Translations under genes and position numbers: made by a program
Notes under the pieces: model-generated
The model's input: only the letters and a program-made list of their open reading frames with translations
Database searches by the model: none
What the model was told of the DNA's origin: nothing
In this document: positions 11,476-25,401 of the stretch, in pieces
Layout: each line of letters opens with the position of its first letter
Numbering within the stretch: position 1 is the first letter of the stretch
DNA from: Temnothorax longispinosus
Taxonomy: Eukaryota > Arthropoda > Insecta > Hymenoptera > Formicidae
Length of the DNA: 64,000 nt
NCBI RefSeq assembly: GCF_030848805.1
Contig: NC_092368.1
Span: 19,347,875 to 19,411,874 of the forward strand
Reading direction: 5' to 3'

Positions 11476-14400
11476 ATGGCGAGCTGCAGGCTGTTCGGCG
11501 CCCTCGCGCGCTGCTCCCGCGCCAACGCGAATTTCATTTCGAAATGCACAGGTGATTACGTGTCCGCTCCATGAAGAGGAGCGGGTATTCAGATATGCAT
11601 CTTCAAGAAATACATATCACTTATACGCCGCCAGGCAATTTCGCGTTCTTCTCGTGCGTGACGTTCACGCCGAATATATCGACCCGGTGTCGCGTGAAAC
11701 GCGACGAAAGATTGAAGACACCGAAAAGAGTAAAGAGGTTGAACAAAACCTCCAGTCGGCAACCAGTCTGGAGTAAAGGGAGACGTTCGATGAGGTTGCG
11801 AACGGCAATGGCGCGTAATTTATGCCGGCTCCGAGACGCGAACTATTCGTTAGGGAGCGTCGTTAAGTTAACAAGGAAAATCGGGAGCCGATTAGCTTTC
11901 TTTTTGACGCTGGATATACGCGAATACGTCAGGCCGGTACATCGGGCAAGATGCCGATAGGTGCGCCGGTGCGCGATGCGCGTTCGACCTTTGCTCTTGC
12001 AATCGAGAGAGGGCTGGCGATAAGGTCGATTAGCGCTAACTTCGCGCTGCCGAGATGATCGACGACGACTGGCACCGGCGCGACCGAATAAGTTATGTTA
12101 TTTTGAGAAATACCTCGCTATATTCGCATTAGGGCACGGCACGGTGGCGGATCTCCGAGTATTACGTGATCGTGCCTGTACTTTCGTACTTTGAACTTAA
12201 AAGTCCAAAGTACGGACGCTCGTATAACTTCGTTAAAGTCGAACGCGCTGTTCGAAACGATGCCTGGATTGTTCAAACGACACAGTTGAAAAAAGAATTC
12301 CAACATTGCATTTACTGTAAAGAGAAATGATGGCTTTTGTTTGTCCCCCCTCGATACGATACATCGCCTAACTTCATTGTGCTATTTCAATCGAATTAAG
12401 ATTTGAATTATATCGAATAGATTTGAAATTTACGTTCTGAAGTTGGAGCTTTGATGCTCAAATCGTTCGATCGTCGGAAAATTCCGAGCGTGCTTCATAT
12501 ATTTCAAATAAAACAAATATACTTCAGATATAAACAGAGATAAAACGTATACAGGTATCAATATTGATGTGATTTTAGATAATGGAAAGATTAAATGATT
12601 ATTTATAATTTTTTAAATACTTTCTTGCACTTTGAAAAGGAGAAGAATATGGATTAGAAAATTAAATAGAGAAAATATATGAAAATATAACAAATTTCAT
12701 TAAAAATTATTATAAAGACGTTTATAATAGATTCGTCTTAAAAATTATATCAAGCTATTGAACTTTGAGAGATCAGATTATAAATGAATTTCGAGACTAA
12801 GAAATTAAAAAGTTATCACATAACAAAACAGACTGTTCATTTGCAACCATTATTTGACAAAATTCACGCTTGACGTTTGATTAATCAACATATAATGCTT
12901 TATTTATGCCTGTGCACTTATGCAGATTTTTGCTTTTAACGTCAAACAACGATGACGAGAATACAGAATATAATGCGAATATATATGAAGCTTTAATTAT
13001 CACACAATGTAAATGTTGTAGATTAGATATTATACCTTAAAATAGAGGAATTATGTATATAGTTCACACACACACACATGATAAATGTCACAAAAGTTAT
13101 TACGTTTTAAAAAAATAATGAAAAATATTACACAAGTAAATATAGAAGTGCCTTTTCGGTCGGGCTAGATCTCTATAGTTTAATTACACTTTTTTATATG
13201 AGTTAACATACACTTTCCCATTTAGCAAACTGTACGCTGATCATTTACCTTGAAACAGTTTCGTTGGAACAGTAAATTCACATTAAATCGATAATGGATT
13301 TAACAATAATGCTAATAAGAATATTTTTAAATCAAAGAATGCAAAGAATTTATTGCGAAATTACCTGAGTTAGGGTTCGAACCTCGATTTCTTGTGACGG
13401 GCATCTTTACAAATTCGACCATTGAGGCAAAATAAAAAGTGTTTTATTAATAAAATTCTAATTTTTTATTACATTGAAATTGTCTTGTATCTTATTTGAT
13501 TATGTAATAACTTGGGAAAAAATATTAGCGTATTTTTATACGTATAGTCGATGTTACATTTGATTACTTACGTCTCGCATTTTTATATTTCTAGGTTTGC
13601 AACAATCGAGAACATTAGCAACCGTGGCAAATAGGAAATATTTTAAATGCAAAACCGTCGGCGACGTAGCAGTCATCACCATAGATTCACCAAATGTCAA
13701 AGTAATATATAGTAGTATATAATTTTGTATGTGTATGTATACGTGTACACATGATTAAATATAATAATAAAATTATTTTAAAATTGGAAAAGGAGACCAG
13801 AGTACGTTAACACAGATTTTTATTTTAATTATTGTTGATATAGGTAAACACCTTAAACAAGGAACTAATGGGAGAGATAGAAGGATTATTGAATGAAATT
13901 CAATCCAATCCTCTTGTAAACTCAGCAGTTCTTATTAGTGGAAAACCAGACAATTTCATAGTTGGTGCAGATATTAGTATGTTACAAGCTCTTCCGGATG
14001 CAGAAGCTGGTTATCAAGTAGCGAAAGAGGGCCACAGAGTTCTAGATCTAATAGCGAATAGTAAAAAGCCAATTATTGCTGCTATTCACGGTTCGTGTCT
14101 CGGTGGAGGATTAGAGGTAACGTATTTTAACACTTAAAATGAATTACAAGGCATTTAGCTTAGCTGGGGAAATTAAAAACAGATGAAATTATTGATTATT
14201 TTATACAGGTCGCGTTAGCATGCCATTACAGACTCGCCGTTAACGACAAGCAAACCAAATTAGGAACCCCAGAAGTAAAGCTCGGGCTCCTTCCTGGCGG
14301 CGGTGGTACTCAACGCCTGCCCCAGCTGATTCCTCTTACCACCGCTCTAGATATGGTACTCACTGGTAAAAATGTTCAGCCCAACAAAGCGAAGAAACTT

Positions 14401-17400
14401 GGACTAGTGGATATCTTGGTGAATCGCCTTGGACCGGGAATCGGATCGCCCGAAGAAAAGTAAAAATATACAAATAAAAAGTGCACTTTCCTCTAACCAG
14501 ATGCGCTTAAGCTTTTTACAATTTACACTAATTGCTTTGTAAGAAACTTTAATGATTTTAAGTCATTTATACCATAAATATTTAAAGGCCGGTTGTTCCA
14601 ACCCGTTGGTAAGCTAACTAATAGTTAAATTATATGTCTATCTTTGTCTTCGAAGGAAAAACAAAGACATATCTATGATTTAACTATTAGTTAGTTTGCC
14701 AACAGATTGGAACCGACCCTAAATAACAATAATTTTTTTGCTCGCAATGATTTGTATCTGAATTTATATTTTTTATCATCTCACATATGTTCATTCACGA
14801 ACTCTTCAGAAAATATTTATCTCGTCTCTCATGTTAATTGCATATGTAATATCTCTTTCGCTAGAGTAAAGCTTTAATTGCTGTGCATCAAAACTACATC
14901 GCATACTTAAGAATCAAATCACGTTTTCCAGTACGATGAGATATCTGGAGGAAACCGCGGTGAAAACTGCGCAGGATATCGCAAGCGGAAGACTGAAGAT
15001 TGAGCGCGGTCCGAAATCTCTCATGGACAAGATAACGCAACAGATTCTGTCCATCAACTTCGTCAAGGATCAGGTGTTCAAGAAAGCAAAGGCCCAAGTG
15101 ATGAAAATGACGAATGGCTTATATCCAGCTCCGCTTAAAATTCTGGAAGTGGTAAGGGTCGGTCTGGACAAGGGCCCTGTTGCTGGATTTGATGCTGAGG
15201 CCAGGGGATTCGGTCAACTATCGGCTACACCGGAATGTAAAGGCCTTACAAATTTGTTCTTCGGCATGACAGCATGCAAGAGAAATCGTTTCGGCCCGCC
15301 CAAGAGTGCAGTCAAGTAAGTCTTTCAATAAATCTTTGAGCAAAACTGATCAAAATAATTATCGATATTCTATTGCAATTCAATGTGCGCAGAAAAGTTG
15401 CAGTTATTGGCGCTGGTTTAATGGGTGCGGGCATCGTCCAAGTCAGTATCGACAAAGGTTTCGATATCATTATGAAGGATACCAACGAGGTCGGACTGTA
15501 TCGCGGCATAAACCAAATTCAGAAAGGTCTGGACGGTGCTGTGAAGCGTAAACGAATCTCCAGGTCCGTGTCTCTTCTATAAAAAAAAGAAGCTACGTAA
15601 AAAAAATGACAGATTTTTTTAACGGAAATTTTTTACACAGTATTGAAAAGGACAAGTATTTGTCACATCTCAATGCAACATTAAGTTACGACTCCTTCAA
15701 AGATGCAGACTTAGTGATCGAGGCTGTCTTCGAGGATATCGCCATCAAGCACAGGGTCCTGAAGGAGATTGAATCCGTAGTGCCGAATCACTGCGTCATC
15801 GCGACCAATACATCCGCTATTCCTATCACAAAAATCGCCGCTGGTAGCAGCCGTCCTGACAAAGTAAAGTCAATGTTAATTAATGTTTAATTCCAAGCTA
15901 TTATTAATAATAGTATTTAATAAATATTATTTTAATGTAAAATATTTATGATTATAAGAATATTCAATTTTTTAAATTAAATTGTAATTTTAAAAAGTAT
16001 ATGTGCGTAAGCTAATTAAATGCTATTTAATTTTTTAATTATAATGGTTGCATAAATATATAAATGGATGATGAACTTTTCAAGACATATTTTTTCACAG
16101 GTAATCGGTATGCACTACTTCTCTCCTGTCGACAAAATGGAGCTGCTAGAAATTATAACACACAAAGGAACATCCGAAGAGACGATCAAAACCGCTGTAG
16201 ATGTTGGTTTGAAACAGGGCAAGATCGTCGTCACAGTCGGTGATTGTCCTGGATTTTACACTTCAAGAATACTTTCTACCATGTTGTCAGAAGCGGTTAG
16301 GCTAATGCAGGTGAGCTACTATAGTGGCTATTTTTTACAGAAGTACGAAAAATAAATGATATCGTTTAGAATTGATCATTATAATTATATTATTAGAGAG
16401 TGACCGACCTTATTCTGCAGTATCGCAGTCATGTTGACATTGATTGTTTCAATTCCAAATCGCGAATATAAAATGCGAATATAAATACGATGTAATCTGT
16501 TAAACAGGAAGGCGTAGATCCGATGCATCTGGATAAACTGACAAAGACATTCGGCTTCCCTGTCGGCCCAGCCACTTTGTCCGATGAGGTCGGCATTGAT
16601 GTGGGTGCTCACATCAGTGTTGATCTCCAGAAAGCTTATGGCGAGCGCTTTAAGGGAGGAGACGTAAATATTCTCGGCGACATGGTCAAAGCTGGCTTCC
16701 TCGGTAAGGTTTTTATCATAACGTGAAGAAAACTTCCGATGAATACAGTAGATCAATCATTATTTTGCACGTGTTTCAGAAAAATCCGCATAGTTAATAA
16801 TAGAAGAAATAAGATATCAACGATAGCCTATAAAAATATTAAAATGATAAAATCATACTAAAGTTAGACTTTCACATGTGAATTTTAGGACGCAAGTCCG
16901 GCAAAGGTATATTCGTGTATGAAACCGGCTCCAAGAACAGGGACGTAAATGTCGGTGCGTTGGACATTATAAAAAAGTACAGCCTCGAGCCTAAGGGTAG
17001 CACGTCCGACGAGGACCGTCAAATGAGGATGGTTTCACGGTTCGTTAATGAAGCAGTACTGTGCTTGGAAGAAAATATTCTAGCTAATCCCGTAAGTTAA
17101 TATACTTCATGTTTATCTGACACCGTCAACAAGTTATTGAACAGTAAATAACAAAGATAGTAATTTAATTATCCCAGATTTCTATCTGTAAATTGAATTA
17201 TAGATAACATATTCTATATCAGAATTCTATCTCGGGAAACAATATGTATAATGGTTGCTCGAAATTAACAAATCATCAGTCTCAAAGGAAACCTTGCTTT
17301 CGTTTAATGGATAACAAAAGAACAATTCGATTATCTAAGTAACAGTTTTCATACAAAAATTTGAACAAAATCTGTTAAATTGTGACGCGTTTCATGCTTA

Positions 17401-17819
17401 TGATACTTTATTAGTTTATTTCATGGAATCACGTCGATTTATAATTTGCACGTTAAATGTTAAATGGATCGTTTTTTGTTATTTTCAAAAACAGTTGCTT
17501 TTGCTCCATAACTTTGTTAAGTCATTGATCGTATTCTTAATTGAATTAGATAATTACCTAATTATAATTGTTTATATTTTCTTTATTGCGTTATTTACTA
17601 ATATTTATATTTTAGTTGGAGGGCAATGTGGGAGCTGTGTTCGGCTTGGGTTTCCCGCCATTCACGGGTGGTCCATTCCGTTGGGTAGACGCGTACGGCG
17701 CCCATCGTCTCGTTAAGAAGATGGAGGAGTTCCAGAGTCACTACGGCGAAACTTACAGACCATGCCAGTTACTGCACGATATGGCGGTCGATTCTACGCG
17801 AAAATTCCACCCAAAGTAA
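11476..17819 (+). CDS. Mtpalpha: mitochondrial trifunctional enzyme subunit alpha (enoyl-CoA hydratase / long-chain 3-hydroxyacyl-CoA dehydrogenase)
   Basis: This subunit catalyses steps 2 and 3 of mitochondrial long-chain beta-oxidation, in complex with the thiolase beta subunit, which is not in this window. Exons: 11476-11551, 13595-13701, 13844-14116, 14209-14459, 14932-15315, 15393-15563, 15641-15863, 16101-16310, 16508-16703, 16889-17091 and 17616-17819. They total 2298 bases, 765 aa (human 763), and all phases close. Residues 1 to about 35 are an Arg/Ser/Ala-rich mitochondrial presequence (MASCRLFGALARCSRANANF). The crotonase domain has HGSCLGGGLE and TPEVKLGLLPGGGGTQRLP with the two catalytic glutamates, Glu152 and Glu174. 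The dehydrogenase NAD loop is GAGLMGAG (370-377) and the catalytic region is GMHYFSPVDKMELLE with His500. Glu512 matches the glutamate mutated in human LCHAD deficiency. The ATG is chosen because it gives the presequence. Confidence 0.97.
13362..13430 (-). pseudogene. tRNA-derived relic in HADHA intron 1
   Basis: The minus strand reads like a decayed tRNA. It has a 7-base acceptor arm TGCCTCA against TCAGGTA with one mismatch and one G-T wobble. An A-box-like ATGGTCGAA is followed by GATGCCCGTCAC and a B box AGGTTCGAACC. The anticodon stem does not form and only 3 of 5 T-stem pairs hold, so a working tRNA is unlikely. It may be a tRNA pseudogene or the head of a SINE. Confidence 0.45.
14586..14720. 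mobile_element. hairpin MITE in HADHA intron 4
   Basis: A 135-base near-palindrome has arms starting AGGCCGGTTGTTCCAA on the left and AGGGTCGGTTCCAA on the right in reverse complement. Both run into TAACTAATAGTTAAAT. A short loop contains TCTTCGAAGGAAAA. No coding capacity; a convincing target-site duplication is not seen. Confidence 0.75.
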
Positions 17820-18060
17820 AAGTTCGATAAGGATCCATTATCGGCATATCTTCATTGATTGAATGTTCATCCGAGAGCTGTATTATATTTGTTCGCTTCA
17901 GAGTCAGAAAGAGAAAATGCATCCGCGAAATAGGTGCATAAATTAAGCCCTTTGTTATCCTGCAACTCAACTTGGAGTTCTCACTTGTTATATCTTGTGT
18001 GTGCTAATTTGTTGAAAGGTTAATTGGAAGAATGTTTACCATCTTTTTCTAATTACCTAG

Positions 18061-18066
18061 AATAAA
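18061..18066 (+). terminator. HADHA polyadenylation signal
   Basis: AATAAA lies 242 bases after the HADHA stop codon. It is the first canonical hexamer in the 3' UTR. Confidence 0.6.
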
Positions 18067-18375
18067 CACAAACGATATGCGAAAGAATTTATATATATTT
18101 ATAGGACTATACACGTATTTATGTAGACGCGATCACACACTGGATCTTTTAGACCTAGTCGAATATTTTTAACTCTGATAGAAGTCCATATTTTCGAATT
18201 TTTTTCCAACAGAATACCAAACATCAGAATATGATTATAAAATCAATTCACATCTATTTGTTAAATTTGTAAATTATAAAGGTATAATCCAAAAGAAATT
18301 TTCAAGAATATTAACGATTTTTAAAATTTTCACCGGGATTCACACTTATGTGTGTAGTCCTAAGATTAATAGTCC

Positions 18376-18447
18376 TAATAACATTGTTAATAACATTGTT
18401 AATTTCTTAACATTGTTAATAACATTGTTAATTTCTTAACAATGTTA
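18376..18447. repeat. short tandem/inverted repeat
   Basis: The phrase TAATAACATTGTTAATTTCTTAACATTG recurs in tandem with a period of about 36 bases. It ends in AACAATGTTA, the inverse of the repeated AACATTGTTA, so the array can fold on itself. Confidence 0.8.
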
Positions 18448-20319
18448 TTTCTGATTAATGTTTCAGTGAAGGAATACATTAACAGACAAAGACATTAAAA
18501 GGTATGCAGCTTTGACTGTACTTAGCACAATTTTATTCGCGCGAGATACAGTATGACGCGATTCCACGTGTGCAGGTCAAATGGGAGGGGCTATAATGCG
18601 TGGCACGCATAATGCGCCGAGGTTGTCGCGACTTCTAGAGTACCATATATTTTTGGACTTGGTATTTACACGTCCCGCGCCCAACGACTTTTCGCGAACA
18701 TTGTAGATAGACTCGTGCATTTATTAATTTCAGAGAATTTTATATGCCGCAGATATTTGATACCTTTGCAAATACTTTTACAATATTTGTTGTAAGTTAG
18801 GCGAAGCCTAACGTAACAATTGTATATCTATTTTTGCAAAATTTACTACAAATAAAGAGTTTCTATACTGAGCTGTTTCTATACTCTCCGATTTTTATTA
18901 CTTTTTTATTCTTCTTTTATTACTTTTTGATTGAATGTCTATGTCTATAAGTGTCTATAACTCTATGTTATTGAGTGAAAAATCAGAAGAGTTTAACATT
19001 CTTCGATATTCCTTCCACGCGTAATATAAATAAATTCTATGAGTTGTATAATTATGATTCTTTTTTGAAATTCCGTCTATTAATCCGCAATTTTTATTGA
19101 TTTGAAATGTTTCGTTGATCTACCTATGATATTATGACGTCAGCAAAAAAATCACTCGTTTTTGTGCATGATGAACACGATCGATCGTTCCGATTTCATT
19201 TAAAAAAATCTAATAAATCAGTCCGATAATTAATATTCTCCGGAATTGTGCGCATGCAGACGTAATGTAGAAATGGAAATATTTAGCTTGATGCAACAGT
19301 CGAGAGATGTTGCACTCTTATTTGCGCCGATATCATTTCTTCCATTCGATTCTGGAACAATATAATTAGATACGTATTTTACGTCCGTATCAATTTCCTC
19401 GTTATTTCCAAATCACCTTTAATAGATTTCCACAATTTCTTAAGCCGTAAAAAGGATTCGTAATATTAGATATTTTCAGAAATTAACACTTTAAGTAATT
19501 TTGATAAAGCATATATAATTTAATTCATAAAACAAATTAAGCTCCATTAAATAGGCTTGTTGTAATTTTTATAATTATACAGGATAGAGCAACTAACTTG
19601 CACACCTTGAATACGTTCTAAATTACATGTGTTTTGTAAAAAATTGTTATGTACAAAAGTTACATAGAGTTTCATGGGGGGGAGGGCACATTACGTAGAG
19701 TCCGTATTTTTTCTGTAAGGGCATTTCGTAAGAGATTTAGAAATCAATTATGCTTTTTTAAATAAAACCTTATATTTTTTGTGTCAAAATTCGAAAGAGT
19801 TGAATTCTAAATAAAAATGAGTTAACTTTTATTATTCCTACTAAAACAGTTAACGAGATAGTCTGCATGATTAAAGCGATTGATAAAGTCTCTGGAACGT
19901 CTATCGAGATGATTGATTTCGTTTACGATATTTGCTAGCTCTTTTTGCATTTTCACCACAAACATTAAAAGCATATCCATCTTTTCGCTATTGTTAAATC
20001 TCATTCTAGATTTTTTCGTTAATTCTGATAATCACATACAAAGACCAATGATATCTTCGACATATAACTGAATCGCCAGACATAACAGACGATCGTAAAT
20101 GATTAAGGTAGAATTAAACGTATTAATAAACATTTTCAATTAATAAGCACTACAGGTGTTATTGAAATCTATGATGTAATCAAATCTACAAAACAAGTTT
20201 TAATATATAAACACAAACGAAAAAAAAGACAAAACTACTTTTAAAAAAAGTATGTAATATATATTTAAAAGTTTATTATTTCTTAAATACGTAAAATACG
20301 ACTTTGTTTCAAATTTAAC

Positions 20320-20677
20320 TTCAGTGTCTAATAACGCGCAATGCAGCGAATGTCGAACGCGCGAGCAGGCCGCGAGGCCTGTAGTGTCGGTTAGCGATCT
20401 CGTTCGAAAATCTCCTTCGTTGCACGCGAAAATTCGCGATTCCGTCAAGTGTTTGCGTTCCGTCTCGCGAGAATTGGAATCGGTCGTGCACGTTCGCCAG
20501 GTTCTCCTCGCCAGACGAATTTCAATAAAGGCGAACCACACGAAGGGTAATCGCGAGGATATTTTGCGTCATCTACCGGTCCCAGCACACCTGTTTGTGA
20601 CATTAAACGTCGCCTCAATGAGACCGAGTCCTTGGCTGATGCAAGAAAATCAGAAATTTCGCGAGAGCCGTTACGCG

Positions 20678-20710
<33 letters not shown>

Positions 20711-20790
20711 ACGGCGACGACGATGACGGGGCGTTGTTTTTGCTCGTCCTGTTTCTGGCGTACAACCCGGCCCGGAAAAGTCCGACAGAG
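20320..20790. other. GC/CpG-rich island with (CGA)n run
   Basis: This block is clearly richer in GC and CpG than its AT-rich surroundings and contains a (CGA)n run at about 20678-20706. Open frames exist on both strands but are low-complexity or overlap each other, without a domain, splice-site pair or start context I trust. It may be an enhancer, or the promoter and first exon of a non-coding transcript. Confidence 0.35.
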
Positions 20791-23700
20791 GTGTGGCTAG
20801 ACTGCCTTCTAAATGGAATGTTAAACACGGGCATTTTCTACAACATAGTTCCCCGCTTATATAATATCTTTCTCACGTGGGACGTCATTTATTAAATCAA
20901 TCAACATCAATAATCATCTGCGATAAGAAACGTCTCGACGGTGCGCGCGCGAAATGTGGCTTAGATGACACGATAAGAAAAAGCGTCTCGAATCATTGCT
21001 GATAAACGTATGTCTGGTAGAAATTTGGTAGCAAAAATTCACGCGAGATACGCTAATCGTCGCGTGCATCAAGAGATTACCTTCGAAATTTTGCTTCTTG
21101 TATTTCTAGGATGTGTCTTGAAGTCTTGTTTGTTATCTTGCAACTCTATCGAAACGCAGGGTGAATCGAAATTCAGAGTGAAGAATAGAATGGCAAGAAC
21201 GAGAATATTATATTTTAAACTGCAAGTATTTTAGAAATATTAAAAAGACGAGACTTCATTTCTGAGAAATATAAGAATATTTTATAATTAATTATGTTTT
21301 GTTCATATAATGTTTTTCTTGTGTGCAACTATAATAACTATATCTACTATAATAACTGCAACATTTTCGTCAGTGACTACCGAAAGCATTCCTGGAAGCC
21401 ATTTTGTGAAAGCCATTTCAGCTCTAGCCGCTAGAACCTCGCGTTCTGAATGAAGTTATAGCCACGCCAATTCCGAAAAACTTATTGAAGCTACTTTATG
21501 AAATATTCTACTACTCTACGAATAAAAAATTTCCACATTTTTTATCTACTTTAAAATAGAGTATTTTATTAAATAATTAATTTAAGAATTATCCATTTGG
21601 AAGAACAAAAATATTATTTTAAACTATTTAAATATTGTTTCTACGTTTCTTCAAAGTAATTTGTTTTTCTCCCTTTTTATCTACTTCAAATATATATTAA
21701 ATATTTTAAAACGTTATATTATTTTTCCATCGTAAAACAACTTGGATGCGGAAGATATTACTTCAGTTTAAATTTTCAAATTAAATGTGAAGCTTCACTC
21801 TTCTGTGGGATAAAGCGCTTCTATTATTTTTCAAGTATTATTGTATGATTCGGCCTACTATTTTTATAACTTCATAGGTGTTTGTTTGCATTAGTATGAA
21901 AAACAAACTCCTTCACAATAATATTTTCGCCTGCGACGGTAAGAATCTTATCGATGTCGGCGTACTCGCAAAATACATCTGGCAAAATGTGATAATGCAC
22001 GTGAAATTGTGCAAATAAATAAGATTTTGCGAAATATATTTACTCTAATATCAATCTTATTTCTGTTAAATTTAGATAAAGGTTGCATGATATAGTATTT
22101 AAAAATATATAATTATCAGATATAAAAAATGTTATTTTATTAATATATAATAAATTACTGTAATAAAATGTTATATTATATTAAAATAATTAATAAAATA
22201 TTAATCAACATAACAAGCTACATATTATATATCTGAGTAAAAGTTACAAAATTGATTTTTAAAAAGTCAGTATTTAATATCTATTTGTCAATATTATTAG
22301 CAAATGGCATGTTGAATGTTATATAATGTGCTAATAAAAATATAATTATAGTTTATATATTATTAAATAGAAATTACATATGCTTCCATTGTTCGAATGT
22401 GATAAGAAAAACGTTAGAGATTATACAATCGAGATAAAACTACCGGTGTGTCTTAGCACGAACTTCCTAATATGAGTTGGCATATTGGCAACGCGAATGA
22501 TAATGCGTTTAATTGATTCTTATCGGTAAAAGAGGCGATATCGAAAATGTCTAAACAATCACGCGCGTTCACGTGATGTGCGTGATGGAAATTTTCTAGA
22601 AAACAAGCCTAATTATCTGACGGAAATTCCTCCACGTAAAATATAAAATACTTCATTAATATACTATGATGCATCTTACAATTAATACCAAAGAGTTTCT
22701 ACCGCATCTTATAATCCTAACAAATTCAGCAAGTCACGTCTTTTGCAAAAAAGCGATCTGCCACATTATGACTGAAGTAAATTTTATAAGAATCTTTCTC
22801 AATGCAGATATCTACATTAGCAAATCATTTTGTTAATTTTCATTAATGCCATGCTTATTTTACAATAAATTGTCAAGTTCCCAAATTTTCGAAAGAATAT
22901 ATATAATAAAAAAAAAAAATAATGTTCAAGCACGCGATGTATATAGTGATTTATTCTACATTATTAATTCGTTAAGCACTGGCTATTTTTATTCGTATTT
23001 TATCTTTAATGCCAGGGCAGTGCGTCATCCAGTATTCAAATTTCGCTGCATCAAATAACACACAAATTATGCGTGTGAAACGAGTATTTATTTTTAATAT
23101 TCGATATACCTCGCGGAAATGTTTGCAGCAATATCCGGCGTGAATTACAAAAAACATCGCGTGCTTAAACTGATTCTTTGAAAGCGTTGCGCTGTCCGTT
23201 GTTTTACGGGAATACAAGTTGCAAGTCTTATCTCAGCAAACCCATATCGGGCATCTTGTGTTCACGTGGGCCTGCCTGCGTGTCCCTGAATTGCACGCGC
23301 CTCTCGAGAGCGACGTAAGAGAGCAGCGCGACGTGCCTCTTGAGAGCGGCACGACGTCATCGATTCTTTCGCACACAATGCATTTTTTTCCCACGTCGTT
23401 ATCACTTGGTCATTTTCGAGCGACACGACCTCCCTCACAGAATTTGAACATAGCTTCCGTATGCCCGCACAAAAAAAAAAGATACGTTCTTCCGTTGGAA
23501 AACAATCACGCGGTTCTTCTACTTGGAATTTTCAGAGTTCTCAAGTTGTGAAGGAAAACATCAATTTTGCATCGAATTTTCTCTTAAATCCACCTGAAAC
23601 TTGTACGCAATTTTTATAGCTCCAATTTTTTAACGTTAAAGACATTTTGCGAATATAGAAACTTTTCGCGAATTAAGTATATGACAAGCAATGTGAGAGT

Positions 23701-25401
23701 CCAAGATTTAATTTGTGATTTCTTTATAGGCATTGGTGTAAAGGAGTAGTTCGTCCTCATCAAAATAACAACGTAAGCTTTAAGGACAATTTAGACAAAA
23801 AGAAATTTTTTATTTAAACCAGTTATTGATATCAAGTTATCAACTAATACTTGCAGGATAATCAATTAGATAACGTAATTTAAATATTGATTTAAATATT
23901 GACTCACAAAGGAAGTCGCAGAGGGAAAGGACGAGTGAGTAATATACTCGTAATGATTTATGAAAGTATACAATTTATTTAATTGTAGAAAAACTTTTAT
24001 ACAGTTTAACGATACCACTGAAGTCTTATGCCGCCAAGTGAAGTTTCTTCACCTGACTGTGATAGAGATACATATACATATATACATGCTGCGGTCCCAG
24101 AAGCGGATGCAACCATTTACAAGTTGTAGCAATCATTAATTTCTTCCTTAAAGTAAAACATAAAACATAAAATAAACTCTGGAAAAAGAAAATAATATTT
24201 CAAGTCGCTAGGATATAAAAAAAATAGTAATAACCTTTAAAAATCAACAGAATCGATGATAAATCTCCACGAAGTTTTCATTGCATCCGCTCCTACATTA
24301 TCCATATTCAATATGTACAGCTAGTCTCATTAGCGCGATCGTAATCTTAAAGCTTGCAAATAACCGTTATATACATAACATAAATCAATAACGTCTTGTC
24401 TCCTCATAAATAAATATTCTTTCTTTCTGTTCCTCGGTCAACGCGCTCAAACTTGATGCTGAAGAGCTCCATTTATCGAGAGCTGCTATATCCAGTAAGT
24501 TGAACAATAGAAAAATCTAAAACAAGTTGAGAGACTAGCCGAGAAAGTATCGGTAATATCTTTCGAATTTCTGTTAGATTTTTGTATTGTTTACAAAGAA
24601 TCTCCGACCAGCGAAGAATCGAGCGATTTTTAAACGGTACCCTTTTGGAAATCTTTAATTCGTTCTCAACTCCCATAGCCAGCAGTGTTAAATGCGAATG
24701 TTCACGATTAATTTACTCAACGCGGTGATCACATTCCATATTGTCCCGAACTGAAAAGCGCGCGGCCGCATTTAGCGCTGAACGCACGCTGCAAATGCAG
24801 AGTCCGACTCCTCGCAAGTGACTCGTGAGATAGCAGAACTCTCGAGTGAATGACACACTAATCTTCACGTGTCACAGATCACAGACACATTTAGGTACTC
24901 GGTTTGCAGACGGCGACAGTCCTCTGCGCGACGGACCAATCGTCGCCTCGTGTCTTTGCTCCACCTCTTTAACGGCCAACTCTGCCTTTCTCCCCGCTTA
25001 GCTCGACTTGTTCCATTTCTCTTCCAGTAATCCCATCTTGATTTAAATTCTCTTCATCGCACAACACACCCTTCCAATTGATCATTAGATTAACGCCAGT
25101 AGATGTTTGCCATAGTGTTTTTGCTTTCAACCTAATGCCACTTCATCAGGATGAATCAAACCCTTCATCTTTCATATCTTATTGTTAGATATAATTTTTA
25201 TCCTCATTAAAGTGTCAGGTATTTTAATTATCGTTTTTAACATTTTGTTGAATAAGGCCAGTTTTTTTTTAGTAGTATTCTTGATCTTCAATGCATGTGT
25301 GTGTGTGTGTGTGCTAAGAGCAATCCAATCCAATCTGACTCTAATTAAGGGAAACGCGAAATACAACTCTTAAGCGACTTTGCTAATCACGAGTGCGTCT
25401 T

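Larger units (their letters stand above)
18067..25401. other. tail-to-tail intergenic region, HADHA to cabut 3' end
   Basis: No supportable coding exon. Mostly AT-rich. GC/CpG-richer islands lie at about 18540-18700 (E-box-like CACGTG and palindromic GCGTGGCACGC), 20320-20790 and 23220-23420; these may be cis-regulatory or unannotated transcript starts. The cabut 3' UTR should occupy the right part. The clearest minus-strand AATAAA is far away at 23974-23979, so the true end is unknown. A perfect CRE palindrome TGACGTCA is at 19135-19142. Confidence 0.5.

Noticed and set aside
11342..11960. 144- and 129-codon plus-strand frames overlapping HADHA exon 1 and intron 1
   Set aside because: The real exon is the 76-base frame with the mitochondrial presequence and a donor that joins in phase to exon 2. 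The longer frames are in other phases through the GC-rich promoter and intron.
20324..20834. Overlapping frames of 87-158 codons in the CpG island
   Set aside because: Both strands are open at once, the frames cross a (CGA)n run giving poly-Arg, poly-Thr or poly-Val, and no splice sites or domain support a gene.
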